Source: Saussurea involucrata (lineage: Eukaryota > Streptophyta > Magnoliopsida > Asterales > Asteraceae). From it: a stretch of DNA of 64,000 nt. The stretch lies in contig CM066326.1 in NCBI GenBank assembly GCA_033807775.1, positions 49,715,617 to 49,779,616 of the forward strand. Direction: 5' to 3'. The stretch's first letter is position 1. Each line of letters opens with the position of its first letter. Below, piece by piece: positions 36,241-48,435 of the stretch. The translations under genes were made by a program, and so were the position numbers. Below the pieces are notes generated by a model. The model was not told where the DNA came from, made no database searches, and saw only the letters and a list, made by a program, of their open reading frames with translations.

Positions 36241-36267
36241 TCTGTTATTGGTTCAATCACTCAGGAT

Positions 36268-36708
36268 ATGCCCACACCTGCATCTCAAGCACCGCTTCAG
36301 GTACTTAAGCGAAGAAATCAAGAGCTAATGGAGCAAATAATGACAGGTTCTATGGGTATGAATACTCAATCCAACACATCCTCTTCAGGTAATACTTGGC
36401 TTTTTTATTCTGATTGTTGTAATCACATGACACCTCATGCTGACGTGTTTGCTTCTAAGCAAACTCCAAAGTTCTCTTCAGTATGCACCGCCGATGGTAC
36501 ATGATTGCAAGTATCATTCAGTGGGATAGTTTCTACATCGCATTTACAATTGCCTAATTTGATTCATGTTCCTAACCTATCTCTGAGCCTTATATCTGTT
36601 ACTCAACTCATGGAATCTGGTATAACCGTTATGTTTCATTCCTCTGGTTGTGTTGTGCAGGATTCAAAGACCAAGCAGATCCTTGGAGTAGGCCGTAAAG
36701 GTGGTTAG
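36268..36708 (+). pseudogene. Copia protease region of element J
   Basis: Same frame as Gag. The aspartic-protease motif is recognisable in TWLFYSDCCNHMTPH, but where copia proteases have DSG this one has YSD, so the catalytic Asp is lost. NLIHVPNLSLSLISVTQLM is the conserved segment that follows. A TGA at 36502-36504 breaks the frame. Confidence 0.75.
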
Positions 36709-36962
36709 ATGATTAAAGTTGTCTATCTTCGTATACCATCGTCTTCGTCTAATTTTGTTGCCTCTGTCTCTAGTATCTCTTTATTTTATTTGTGGCATAC
36801 TCGTTTAGGGCATTTAGTCATCAGGTAGAATTAAATTGTTAGCTAGTTCTGGATTATTAGGAAACACTACTTCGGAACGTGTTTCTTGTTTATCTTGTCA
36901 ACTTGGCAAACAACATGCTTTACCTTTTCAAATAAATGAATTTCAATCTGTTTCTCCATTTA
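36709..36962 (+). pseudogene. Copia integrase zinc domain (GAG-pre-integrase) of element J
   Basis: LWHTRLGHL gives the two His of the HHCC zinc domain. After a frame change near 36825, CLSCQLGKQHALPF gives the two Cys. The frame ends in QSVSPFNL, exactly where copia proteins continue with the integrase core. The insertion of D interrupts it; the core resumes at 55444. Confidence 0.78.
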
Positions 36963-36967
36963 ATCTT

Positions 36968-37568
36968 TGATAAGTGCTCAATTTTGAGTACTTAAGCACT
37001 TATTTCTTTGATCTTTCAGGTAGAATTTTGCACTTATATATCCCTAATTGAATCATTTATTTCATTATGTTAGGACCGAAAATGTCCTAAATATGTGAAA
37101 GTTTTGTAAAGGCCTTGTATTTGTTTATGGGCTTGGGCTAAAGCTTAATGGGCCTTGGGCTTGGCTATATAAGGTGTATTAGAGCTCATTTGTAGAAAGA
37201 GCACAATGTAGAGAGCTTAATTGTAGAGAGAGAGAGAGTCATCCACATTGTACTTAAAAGTTTAAATCTAATATGAGGATGACTTCCGTATCTCAATCTC
37301 TCTCTAAATCTTGAATTGTTGATTGATTTCAGGACTCACACATTATTTTCCACTTTCTTTATTTGGATCTTAGGATGATGATTTACTTGTTTTCATGGGG
37401 TGTTTAGGCTAATTCTAACTTATTTTGGAAAATCTCTTTGATGAACAGGTCATGCTGCAGCATTGCTGCAGCACTGGACCTGCTGGCTTTTGATGAAGGA
37501 ATTGGAAGTTGATTAATTGGGAGTGGATCTAGCCTTTTTGTTGTCCAACGGACAAAGCTCTTATTCAG
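36968..37568 (+). repeat. Element D 5' LTR (truncated, holding solo LTR G)
   Basis: Matches 53952 onward to GACAAAGCTCTTATTCAG, then diverges into the protease-region sequence. Interrupted at 37068-37340 by G. Confidence 0.85.
37068..37340 (+). mobile_element. Solo LTR G (E-like family)
   Basis: 273 bp, TGTTAGGACCG...GACTCACA, with the perfect duplication CATTA (37063-37067 and 37341-37345). The 3' LTR of D shows the empty site with a single CATTA. The start with AAATGTCCTAAATATG and the purine run AGAGAGAGAGAG resemble the LTRs of E and F. It is the product of LTR-LTR recombination in a full element. Confidence 0.88.
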
Positions 37569-40504
37569 TTGGATGTTTTCAATCAATTGCACATCAACAT
37601 ATCTCTTGTTGAGGCAATTGAGCAGAGGCCCAACTATGCCAAGTTCCTTAAGGACATTTTGAGTAAGAAGAAGAAGTTGACTGAATATGAGACTGTTGCC
37701 CTCACTGAAGGTTGTAGTGCTCTGTTTTCCAACAAAATACCCCCTAAGCAAAAAGATTCAGGGATTTTTACTATTCCTTGCTCCATAGGTGGGAAAGAAG
37801 TTGGACAAGCCTTGTGTGATTTAGGTACTAGTGTCAATCTTATGCCCCTGTAAATCTTCAAAAGCTTAGGCATAAGAGAGGCCGGACCTACCACAGTCAC
37901 ACTCATCTTAGCAGATAAGACCATTGCCTATACAAAGGGTAAGATTGCAGATGTTTTTAGTCCAGGTTGACAAATTCATCTTTCCGGCTGATTTTATTAT
38001 TTTAGACTTTCAGGCTGACAAGGACATTCCTATTCTTTTAGGAAGACCTTTCTTAGCCACTGGTAGAACTTTAATAGATGTCCAGAAAGGAGAGTTGATC
38101 ATGAGACTTCAAGACCAAAAAGTCACATTCAATGTTTTCAATTCTTTAAAGTACCCTAGTGATATGGAAGACTGCTCAAGCTTAGGTACCATTGAGTCAT
38201 TGTGTCATGAAGATGGAGTCAAACATACCTGTAGGATAGAAGAGCAGGATGAGGAAGACATGACCTTATAGGAAGAGGATGATGATAGGGACCCTATGTT
38301 GAGAATAGAAGAGTTTGTCCCTTTGGTTGCTGCAGCATTTGAGCTGCTCGGAAATAGTGAGCAAAAATCAGTTGTTCCTTCCATAGTCTCACCACCTGAC
38401 TTGGAGTTGAAACAACTCCTAACCCATCTGAAGTATGCCTTTCTAGGAGAAGAATACAAATTGCCTGTCATCATATCATCTACCCTGGAATTGCATCAAG
38501 AAAAGAAGCTAGTGGACATGTTGAAGTTACACACCAAAGCCATAGGATGGACCATTGCTGACCTTTGGGGGATTAGTCCTTCTATTTGTCAACATAAGAT
38601 TATCTTAGAAGAGAAGAACTTCAAGTCCATAGAACCTCAAAGAAGGCTGAACCCTGTCATGGAAGAAGTAGTGAAAAAGGAAATTTTAAAATGGTTTGAT
38701 GCAGGAATTATTTTCCCAATAGCCAGTAGTTCTTGGGTTAGTCCAGTCCAGTGTGTTCCAAAGAAGGGAGGGATCACTGTCATTTCCAATGACAAGAATG
38801 AACTCATCCCCACAAGAGTAGTCTCCTGATGGAGAATTTGCATGGACTACCGTAGACTAAACAATGCTACTCAAAAAGACCATTTTCCTTTACCTTTTGT
38901 TGATCAAATGTTGGAAAGGTTGGCTGGAAAAGAATTTTACTGCTTCTTGGATGGATACTCAGGATACAATCAAATAGCCATAGAACCGGAAGACCAAGAT
39001 AAGACTACTTTCACTTGTCCTTTTGGAACTTTTGCCTTCAGGAGAATGCCTTTTGGACTTTGCAATGCGCCTGTTACTTTCCAAAGATGAATGATATCTA
39101 TATTCTCTGACATGCTTGAAAAATCCATTGAAATCTTTATGGATGATTTTTCTGTTTATGGTTCATCTTTTGATCATTGTTTGGAAAACAAAGTCTTAAA
39201 AGGTGTGAAGAAACTGACTTGGTCCTTTACTGGAAAAAATGTTATTTCATGGTTAAAGAAGGAATTGTCCTTGGTCATTTAATTTCTAAAAGAGGAGTTG
39301 AGGTAGATAAAGCTAAACTTGAAGTTATTGAAAAACTACCTGAACCAACCACTGATAAAGGAATCAGAAGCTTTCTTGGTCATGCTAGTTTTTATAGACG
39401 TTTCATAAGAGATTTTTCAAAGATTTCAAAACCTTTATGTCTATTATTACAGCAAGACCAAAAGTTTGATTTCAATTAGGATTGCAGAAAAACATTCCTT
39501 ACTTTGAAGAAAGCTTTGGTAACTGCTTCAGTGATTGTTGCTCCTGAATGGGACAAACCTTTTGAAATCATGTGCGATGCAAGTGATTGGGCTGTTGGTG
39601 CAGTTTTAGGTCAAAGAAAAATAATTCATTCAATCTACTATGCAAGCAAAACCCTAAATGAAGCTCAAATTAATTACACAACAACTGAAAAGGAATTATT
39701 AGCAGTGGTTTTTGCATTTGAAAATTTTAGATCATATTTGATGGGAGTTAAAGTCATTGTTCACACTGACCATGCTGCCATTAAATATCTCATTTCAAAG
39801 AAAGATGCAAAACCAAGGCTAATAACATGAGTTTTGTTATTACAAGAGTTTGACCTAGAAATTGTTGATAGGAAGGGTGTGGAAAACCAAGTGGCTGATC
39901 ATTTATCTAGGTTAGAAAAGCTTTTTGAAAGTAGGGAAGGAGGGGACATCATAAAGACCTTCCCTGATGAAAAGATTCTTATGGTGCAATCACAACTTCC
40001 ATGGTTTGCTGACATAGCTAATTATTTAGCTTGTGGCATCAAACCTTCTGGTTATACTCACCATATGCTGAAGAAAATTCTACATGATTGTAAATTCTAC
40101 ATATGGGATGATCCTTTTCTGTTTAAACTTGGTATAGATCAATTGCTGAGAAGATGCATCCCAGAAACTGAAGTGGCAGCAATACTGCAGCATTGCCATC
40201 AGTCAACTTATGGAGGACATTTCGAAGGCCAAAGAACAGCAGCTAAAGTTCTATAATATGGTTTTTATTGGCCAACTCTCTTCAAGGATGCCCACAACTT
40301 TGCTCAAAGGTGTATGAATGCTAGAGAAGTGGTTCCATTTCTCAAAGAAATGAAATGCCTTTGAACGGGATCTTGGAAGTTGAGTTGTTTGATGTTTGGG
40401 GAATTGATTTCATGGGACCATTTCCCCCATCAAACAACTACCAATATATTTTAGTTGATGTTGATTATGTATCAAAATGGGTGGAGGTAATGGCATGTGT
40501 TTCA
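37569..40504 (+). pseudogene. Athila-type Pol: protease, reverse transcriptase, RNase H, integrase N-part
   Basis: Pol polyprotein in pieces with many stops. Protease: ALCDLGTSVNLMPL (Athila-type D-G-T/A active site), then ADFIILDFQADKDIPILLGRPFLATGRTLID. Reverse transcriptase: LNPVMEEVVKKEILKWFDAG, ICMDYRRLNNATQKDHFPLPF, YSGYNQIAIEPEDQ, FRRMPFGLCNAPVTFQR and the catalytic FMDDFSVYG (about 39137-39162). RNase [40 protein letters not shown]. Integrase: HHCC region with HQSTYGGHF and GFYWPTLFKDAHNFAQRC, where the last Cys appears lost (CMNA), then core [20 protein letters not shown]. Stops include TGA at 38827, 39088 and 39828, and TAG at 39477. Element C interrupts the frame at ACVS. Confidence 0.87.
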
Positions 40505-41004
40505 TGTAATAACCATGGTTCTAAGTATAAGATTTGAGAACTTCGTGATAAAAGTTAAAAGGCTATAACTTTGAGGATTGTTTTGTAATTATAGGAGAAG
40601 GTATAAAACCTTTGTTTTGGGGCACAAAGCCCTAGATTCCACCCTTTTCACTTGGAGCGGCGATAGGAGAAGCGGAGAAGAAAAATCAAGCTATCAATTT
40701 CAAATCAGAAGAAATCAAAGAAGAGAGGGATTGGGAGCTAGTTTCTGCATCAATTCTTCCAGGTAATCTCATGATCAAACCTTTGTTCTTGGCTTATTTT
40801 GAGAGAATCAGTCTTTTAGGGTTTTTTTTAGGTTGAATATTGGTATAGATGCTCTAAGTGATTATTAGGTATTATTTTTGTGTTTATCAGAAAAGGATTG
40901 ATAAGATATGGTTAAGATTTGGTGTTAATGCATTTATTATTTGTGAAATCCAGATTATTTGAGATTAGTAGTGGATTTCGTATCCCAATCAGTCATCAGA
41001 CCCG

Positions 41005-41340
41005 CGTCCGGTAAGTGACCCTGTGCAGGTCTCTGGATCGATCAGTATCCGGAAGAGGTATCCGGATAGTGTAGTTATCCGGAAGAGATGTCCGGAAAGT
41101 ATAGTCCGGATAGTGTAGTTATCCAGAAGAGATGTCTGGAAAGTAGAGTCCGAATAGTGTAGTTATCCGGAAAAGATGTCCGGAAAGTAGTGTCCGGATA
41201 GTGTAGTTATCCGGGAGAGTTGTCCGGAAAATAGAGTCCGGAAGAGATGTCCGGAAAGTAAAGTCCAGATAGTGTAGTTGACTGGAAAGTAGAGTCCGGA
41301 TAGGATTAGTATCCGGAAGTAGGGTAGGTTGGTATCCGGT
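41005..41340. repeat. CCGG-word array in the C 5' LTR
   Basis: About 17 CCGG words in 330 bp, arranged as alternating TATCCGGAAGAGATG and TCCGGAAAGTAGAG / TCCGGATAGTGTAG units. The matching array in the 3' LTR is at 48935-49240. Confidence 0.87.
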
Positions 41341-41570
41341 TAGCTTATGTTTCTCATCCATTTACTCAGGTATTTCCTTTGGAGGTCAAGGGTGATAGAA
41401 AGATTCGGTCAAACGCATCAGGCGAGTCTTTCTAACTAAATATGTATCTTTTTTTAACGTGATTTCAGAAGTAAGAAATGAATATGAATCAATATGTTTA
41501 TATTACATGAAAGTGTGTGTTCGGAAAGTTAATTTAAAGTGTATGCATACATTTGTGATAGAGGTGTAAT

Positions 41571-42318
41571 TAGGGATGGTAATTTTCCCCGACCCGGCGA
41601 GGAACCCGGTCCACCCGACCCGGCCGGGGTCGGGTATTCTTCGCTTTTGCGGGTCTGGGGGTCGGGGCCGGAGAAACCCGGTAAGCTCAAACCAGGGTCG
41701 GGGCCTGGTAACACACCCCCCGACCCGCCCGGTACCCGGTATATATATATATATATATAATATTAATATACAAAATCCATAAAGTAACAAAAAAAATATT
41801 ATTTAATATACAAAATTCATAAACCCATTTCTTACCCAGAAATCAATTAGCCAAAGGCAATGATTATATCCCACAAATTCCTTATAATTCCACCTCTACA
41901 ATCACCCAGTTCATCAAACACTACGGATTCTTGCATGTCTCTGTTGAATTGCTGCTTGTGGCTTCATAATTGGTTATGTAAGTTTTTCTAATCCAGAACC
42001 CTAATCAAATCCGTTTTGTAACAATCAGATATGTTCTAGTTTCTATGTTCTTCGATTTTGTCTATTTGTTAAATACAGCATAAAAATTGAACAAAACGGG
42101 TCCAGACCGGGGCGGGCAACCGGGGTCGGGGTATCGGGATGTTGACCGGGGTTTGACCGGGTGTTGACCTGGGTTTGATCGGGTGAATGGCCGGGGCCGG
42201 GTACCTAATCCCAGTACCCACCGGGGACCGGGACCAGGGATGGGTTCATCTACACGAAACCGGGGCCGGGGCCGGGTATAGGGATACCCGCCCCAAACCC
42301 GCCCCGTTACCATCCCTA
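41571..42318. mobile_element. hAT-type MITE, GC-rich
   Basis: 748 bp with 12-bp terminal inverted repeats TAGGGATGGTAA / TTACCATCCCTA and a perfect 8-bp duplication GGTGTAAT (41563-41570 and 42319-42326), as for hAT elements. The 3' LTR of C carries the empty site. Both ends are packed with CCCGACCC / CGGGGCCGGG words (41585-41745 and 42095-42305). The middle is AT-rich with a TA run (about 41740-41759). No transposase frame. Confidence 0.92.
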
Positions 42319-42830
42319 GGTGTAATGGCTAAGTCGGGGAGAGTGTCTCACCAGTGCTCATACCGGGGGGTGTCCCGTTTATTCCATGGGAGGAGTGACC
42401 CAGTAAGGCAGTGTGAGACTGACACGTTGTCGCCGTTACGGGACTTCAGTGTGCCACTTACATGTGCAGTTTATGTGAAAGCTTATTGTTTAAAGTTGTT
42501 GTTTATAATGGTTATGAATGTTTTATACTTGTTGATGAAACTATTGCCACTAGAGGGAGCTTACTAGACCTCATGGTCTAACCCTCGCTTTTCAAAAACT
42601 AAACCATTTTCAGCAAAGAGAAGGCGTGAGCGTGAAGCTGGGGACTAGAAGGAAGGCAACAAAGTATAGTATGCCAGCCTTAGTATTCTAGAAATCTCAG
42701 CTGTGTATTGGGTTGTTTCCGCAAACCTTGTTATGTACTTGTATGTTTATGATAGTATCTTGGAGCCGTTTCGGCGAGTAGTTTAATTCTTGTTGCTTAA
42801 GCTTTATTCTTTGAGTTGGGTTGTTACAGT

Positions 42831-42848
42831 TGGTATCAGAGCCATAGT
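42831..42848 (+). promoter_or_regulatory. Primer-binding site of element C
   Basis: TGGTATCAGAGCCATAG lies 2 bp after the 5' LTR and is complementary to initiator-methionine tRNA. Confidence 0.88.
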
Positions 42849-44747
42849 TTAAGGGATTTAGGTGACCGGATGGGCCTAAACTTAAACTGTGGAGTAGAGG
42901 GGAGCACAGCTGAAATATAGGATGTTGTAGGAAAGATCACTTTAAGTGCGCTAGTGATAGAGTAGTGAGGACCGTTATGTAAGGTAAATTTGGAATTACA
43001 TATGGCCAATGTAATCGCAAAGTTACAGGTACATGAGTGTGCTCAATTGCTCTTGTTGAGAAGATCGATGGGTGTGGTAGTATATAGTGAGTTTTGACCT
43101 TGCAATGATAGCAAAGGGTTGAGGTATCGTGAGAGATCGCGCATGATATAATGTTTATATCTTCTAGAAGAAGTGTTGTTTGGAATGTTATGAGGCGTCT
43201 AGAGGAAGAAGTTCTTGGGTTCGAAAAGAATGAACGACTGATTGAGGGTAAAACTCCTAGTTTCTAGTGGGTCCCCGTTCTCGAATTGTTTTGTGTAGAT
43301 CAGTGGGGATGGTAAGGAAGGATGGTATCGGAATCTTGAAAGCTTAAATTCAAGAGCGAGTGGGGGATTTGAGCCCTGATTAATGAAGGGAAGATATCAA
43401 TGTTGGATTGAATGCGTGTAGGGGTAGAATGTGAAGTAATTGGTCAAGACGAAAACTGTATGGGATGGTTGAACAGGTAGGTTGTGAACACATGTACAGC
43501 AAGTTGTTGCAAGGACGAGAGAGCGACCGTTGGTCAAAGGTAGAGTGCCAATGATAAGTTGTGTGGGTACAACGGTTGACGTTGTTAGAGTGAATAGCCT
43601 TTATTTGCATGTTGAGTTTCATGCATTGTGTCCCTATATATGTTACATGAAGTTTTTTTATTATTAAAAGTAAATGCGTAAATAACGAATTTCTTGTTTA
43701 GAAATGAGTCGACGTGTGCAAGCGTGTGTTTAAAAGGAAAGACAGAACTATTTGCGTTGCACGATAAAAAAATTTGAACTTAGTGATTTGCGAATTATAT
43801 CGCTATTTTTCATGTTGAGGAAAATCTTCGTTGCGAAAATCATGAAAACGTTAGACTGCAAGGCTTTTATAATCAAAATGAGTATTGACACGTTGATATC
43901 ATAAATGAGTGTGGGAGCCGACTGATTTACTTCGTGTAAGTGATTTCGTTTAGAACTTTTCTAGTCATATGGGAAAAGGTTTCTGTCAATATGTTTTTGT
44001 TGTAACAACATCGTTTTGGTTGATTAAGATTGTGTTTTACTGAAAAGTTGTGTGCGAACGATTCTCGAGATCGTTGTGCAGGGCATTGGAGTTATGAGAG
44101 TGTTGGGGTCATGTGTACCCAAGTTGTTTTCAAGTGTTGTATTTTTTTAAATGTTAAAATGTGCGAAATGATTTAAATTATCATGTCGTCATGCATGAAG
44201 GATATGAACTCACTAGGTCGTAGAGATTATTACATTCAAAGATAAAGAAGGATTTCGAGAGTGGAGATGTGTCGGTCAAGCAGGTTGCGAGTGTTTTGTG
44301 ATTTTGGTATTCGTGTTAAGGAAGAGAGGTGAATAGTGGAAAGGTCAGAAATGGACTTTGGTGTTGGTTGTATGGTGGTAGTTTGTACTCTTGTTCGGTA
44401 ACTTGAGATGCGGTCGTCGAGGAACGGTTGTGCCCAGGGGATGGACCGGAAGTCGTCAAGATATTTATTTTACTAACTCGTTTTTTGTAGCATTGAGATT
44501 CATTGATGAATATTTTCGGCGATGCGCCTGAGAATTTGGGAGTGGCCTTGTAATGTTGACCTCGCACCAGGTAAGTTTTGAATTTTCTTTAAGTGAGGAC
44601 GGCGGAGTATAAGGTTAGTTATGATACGTTGGAAGAAGTAAGTCCCGTTAGGAACCCTTGTTGTCGGGAAGGTTTTCGAAGCATCATCATGTTGTCTATT
44701 GATGTTGAAGTCAACAACTGTTTAAGATGTCTAAAGCTGAAGACTTG
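42849..44747 (+). other. Element C internal region, non-coding (part 1)
   Basis: Collinear with the minus strand of A at 24849-23000. No frame longer than about 80 codons and no recognisable Gag. It ends with GATCA, the target duplication of F. Confidence 0.65.
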
Positions 44748-44752
44748 GATCA

Positions 44753-45953
44753 TGTTAGGATCCAAGCGCTTACCACTACGCCAAAAGCAATTGCTGGTGG
44801 AGAAGACGCAACTTATTTCCATATAGCGTAGCAGCCAACGCCACATTTCGATTAAGGAAGATGCTAGTCAATGACCCAACAATCCCCCCCAGCATCTGCT
44901 AGCACTAACGAGAGCTTCGCTAGAAGTCAATGGCTGCACAGCATGCCTTTGGCACCTAGAAGTCATCGCATATCTTTGTGATATTACCGGAACAGTTTGA
45001 GAAGTAATTTTTAATATTTTACTTCAGTGGTAACTGGAATTCCTATCTGAGATACCCCGATGCCAACTCTGAACATAGGTCACACAATTATTTTAATTGT
45101 TGTGATAACAATTACTATTGTGTTTCTGTGTTAGATATTTACCCCATTCTGGTTACTCATTGTTTTATCTAGAATTTTGCTACTCACGAGTATTGTCTAT
45201 GAAGTTACATGATGTTTCGGATGCTCCTACTCATCATGAGGGGGAGAAAGGATACAGATTTAAAGACACGGATTATCATGTTGAGGGGGAGTTAGCAAAA
45301 GTTGAGGGGGGTAACTGTTATGATTTATGCTGAAAAGATTAAAGTATTTCGTGCTGATGAGATTACAAGTTGTTTGCTTGATTAATTCTTCTAATCCCTT
45401 ATCAAGTGGTGTTCGCTACAAATCATTATTTCCTCCTTCGAGCATATTGGTTCTACAAGTTCTTAAAGTTGAAGATATGAAGATCAAGAGCTTTATTCAA
45501 GGGGGAGCGTTGAAAGATATGAAGACAAGTAACACCAAAATGTTTCAAAAGGAAGAGAAGATCAAGACCTAAAGTTTTCAAGACTGTTTTTTTTCTTTAT
45601 ATAACTTTAGGGGGAGATTGGTAGGACCATAAATGTCCTACATAATAGAAAAGTTATATAAAGAGTTATATAGAGTTTAATTAGTTTAATTCTTAATTGT
45701 AAAATCCTTTTTAAAGATAAATGGGCTTAGTTTAGGAAAGATGGGCCATGGGCTTTACGCATTAAGCCTTGGTATTTAAGGCTTCTTTCCTTGAGAATTA
45801 GGTTAAGATTAATCATAATAGTTTGTGTGCTTAATAGTTTAGAGAGAGAGATAGTTGAGTTCTTCAATCAAATACTTGTAACTTTCTTGAATCATTCAAT
45901 AAGATTAATCGTTTCGTTTTATTCGTTGTTACCTGATCAAACTGGGATCTACA
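44753..45953 (+). mobile_element. Element F: short LTR-type insertion related to E
   Basis: 1,201 bp, TGTTAGGATCC...GGGATCTACA, with the perfect duplication GATCA (44748-44752 and 45954-45958). Element A shows the uninterrupted site (CTTGAATCAGAAGG). From about 44960 it follows E 20655-21409, including the repeated polypurine tracts. It ends in a 335-bp LTR (45619-45953, TGGTAGGACCATAAATG). The first 200 bp (44753-44955) do not match E and have an unknown origin; they contain ACCACTACGCC. It probably lost its 5' LTR and Gag by an internal rearrangement. Confidence 0.82.
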
Positions 45954-45958
45954 GATCA

Positions 45959-48417
45959 GGAGGTTGAAAGTTGAGAAAATCACCCTGGTGTGTGTAGACG
46001 TAGGAGGTCCTCTAGGAAAGATGTATACTTGCATGATGGTGGATCACCTCGTGTGGGCGTTATGTTTGTGAAAGATTGATATTTGGATGAGGGTTTTCCC
46101 TACGAGGTTTGGATGGTTCGTAAAAGGAGAAGGTAGTTAGCGCGACCGAAGTGGATGCATTGATTATATCGATCTAAGAGGGAATATGCAGTGTCGTTTG
46201 GAATGGTTTCTTCGAGATCGCAATGAACCGACAAGGAGCGAATATTTTGAGCAATTGGGAAATCATGAGTTGTGGTTCATCTAGATTCGAAGAAAGGCAA
46301 AGTCGTGAGATAGATTTGATTCATATTTATGCAGGTGAATATAAAGGCAAGATTGATTATGTATTCAAATGACCATGAGATCCTTGTCTGCAGTGTGATA
46401 TGGGTGGAGGTTGTGTGGATATGTTAGTGGCATCTTGTGCCAAGATGGACGTTCAAGTCAGTGATTCGGTAAGGTGTTGTTAAAGAGGGATAAGCACGGA
46501 TGGATGTCATCTTTCAAATATGTTGAATGAGTTGTACCAAGTGTCAAGCATGTCGTCGGGATGCAAGGATTGTAGGTTGGCGTCATGAAATGGCTACTTC
46601 CATAATAAAAGGGGTAGAGCGGTAGTTGGTGGTTACCCAAAAGAGGGACCATGTGCTTTTGGTTGCATAAGTCGTTGAGTGGGTTTATTTCGGGGTCATT
46701 GAAAGTTTAATGAAGATGTTGGATTGGTTAGTTTACGTTGTGGTGTAGTGGATACGTAATTTAAGGAATGTGAATTGTTTCTTATGTACGAAAGAATTCT
46801 CTGAGAAGGTAACAGTTTGGAGATCAAGAAGTGTATGGTGGCTTCGAACACTGGTATCATTTTGGGATGACTTGGTTGGAAACCTCGAGTTAGAATTATG
46901 GTGAAATCGTTTGGCTATGTATAATAACGAAGACGTGTTATCGACGCTTGTCGAAAAGGTCGGAAGAGGGAGCAAGTAATGTTTGGTGGGCGGTGCTCCA
47001 TGCTAACGTGATAAGGTGAAGATAATATGTCGGAATAAGGGAGTAGGTTGGAAGTAGGAAGTTTGGCAAGTGACACCGAAAAGGTGGAGTAGTGTGTTTA
47101 GATGGTCATTGGTGGGTATTCGAACTCTTGGTAAGAGTATGGAGAAAGGGGATTTGGGTGTGTTGTGATTCAAGGGCAGTGGAAAGCTAACTTATGCGAC
47201 TAGTCGAAAGCGTGCACCTTCTAGTGAGTTGTTCGTTGGAGGCATTATGTTTCGAGAAGGAAAGTGAAAAACGTAGATGAATGTAGTACTCGGAATGAAT
47301 GACCATTGGATTTGATTTGGTGTTATTGTGATAGATGTTTCAAGTAAACTTATTGTTTAGTGCTAAGCTAATGGGAGTAGTTTTGTGTGAGCATGGTCGC
47401 TCCTCATTGAGCGAGAAAAACTTGAATTTATTTCGTGTATGGTTGGACGATTGTTGAATGCAACAAGAATTTGATTGTGTGCCTTCAGGATTGGTGGACA
47501 CGTAGGACGATGGATTGTGGAGGTTTCCTGCTTTTAGCTATGTGTGTGTGTGGTGATGACATGGTGGGAGCGTATGAATAGATTTACACTGATGTGGTGT
47601 AGTCAATGTGATTCGGGAAGGGAAGTACTAGTTACGTAGGACATAAGTCGTATTGGGGAAGTAATCTAGAATTGCATGTTATTCGATAAGGGAACTCTTG
47701 ACCATGAATTTATTGGGATACTCAAGGTTGGCCTTGTGCCAAGTTGGCAAGTTGAGTGGTTACATTTGGTAAAGAATTAACGTTATTGTGGCATGGAATT
47801 CAGCAAAGTTCCTTCTTTTAAGGAAGTGGAGTTGCTCGAGGAAACCTTGGCTAGACGCATTTTTTTTAAACCGTGAGTCCAGGCGTGTGGACAAAGCAGA
47901 AAATATCTTGTACGGCTAACCTGAGATGTTACAGTGTAGTCGTTCAGAGACGTTGCAAGTATGTTATATGAATTAACCCAACGTTAGAAGTGGTGGTTAA
48001 CCGATGGGCGGTTCCGAAGGATTGGGAGCGACTATGATTTCAATCAGAATGGTTTGGGCAGCTGGGTGGAGCTAAGTTGTTTAGGTTGAAAAGCGTGAGT
48101 AAATTGGTTGTACCTGATGAGACTATAGGGAAGTCATAATGTGTATCATGTCTCTATATTAAAGGCGGATTGTTGGAAGTTGATATGGCGGCACTTTAAC
48201 AAGTATACGGGTGGACGAGAAGTGAAACTTTGCCTTAGGATTGGAGACAATCTTTGACCGTAAGTCAAGTCAAGTCAAGGAGTTGAGAAACAAGGAACTT
48301 GGTCGTGTGGAGATACAAATGTAATTTCAAAGGACAAGAGGCAACTGGGGAGGTAGTGACGGACATGAGGTCCAAGCACCCAAGCTTGTTCGATGATGGA
48401 TTTCCGGGGACGGAATT
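45959..48417 (+). other. Element C internal region, non-coding (part 2)
   Basis: Collinear with the minus strand of A, 23000-21793 and 16376-14870. Only a faint trace of the integrase end is visible near 48137-48165 (NVYHVSILK in one frame). No intact gene. Confidence 0.6.
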
Positions 48418-48435
48418 CTTTTGAGGGGGAGGTAT
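48418..48435 (+). promoter_or_regulatory. Polypurine tract of element C
   Basis: TTTTGAGGGGGAGGTAT directly before the 3' LTR, like the tract of A. Confidence 0.82.

Larger units (their letters stand above)
40505..42828 (+). repeat. Element C 5' LTR
   Basis: TGTAATAACCATGG...GGGTTGTTACA. Length is about 1.57 kb without the hAT-type MITE and its extra target copy. It shares its 3' half with the LTR of A (for example GTAAGGCAGTGTGAGACTGA, 42399-42422). Confidence 0.88.
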
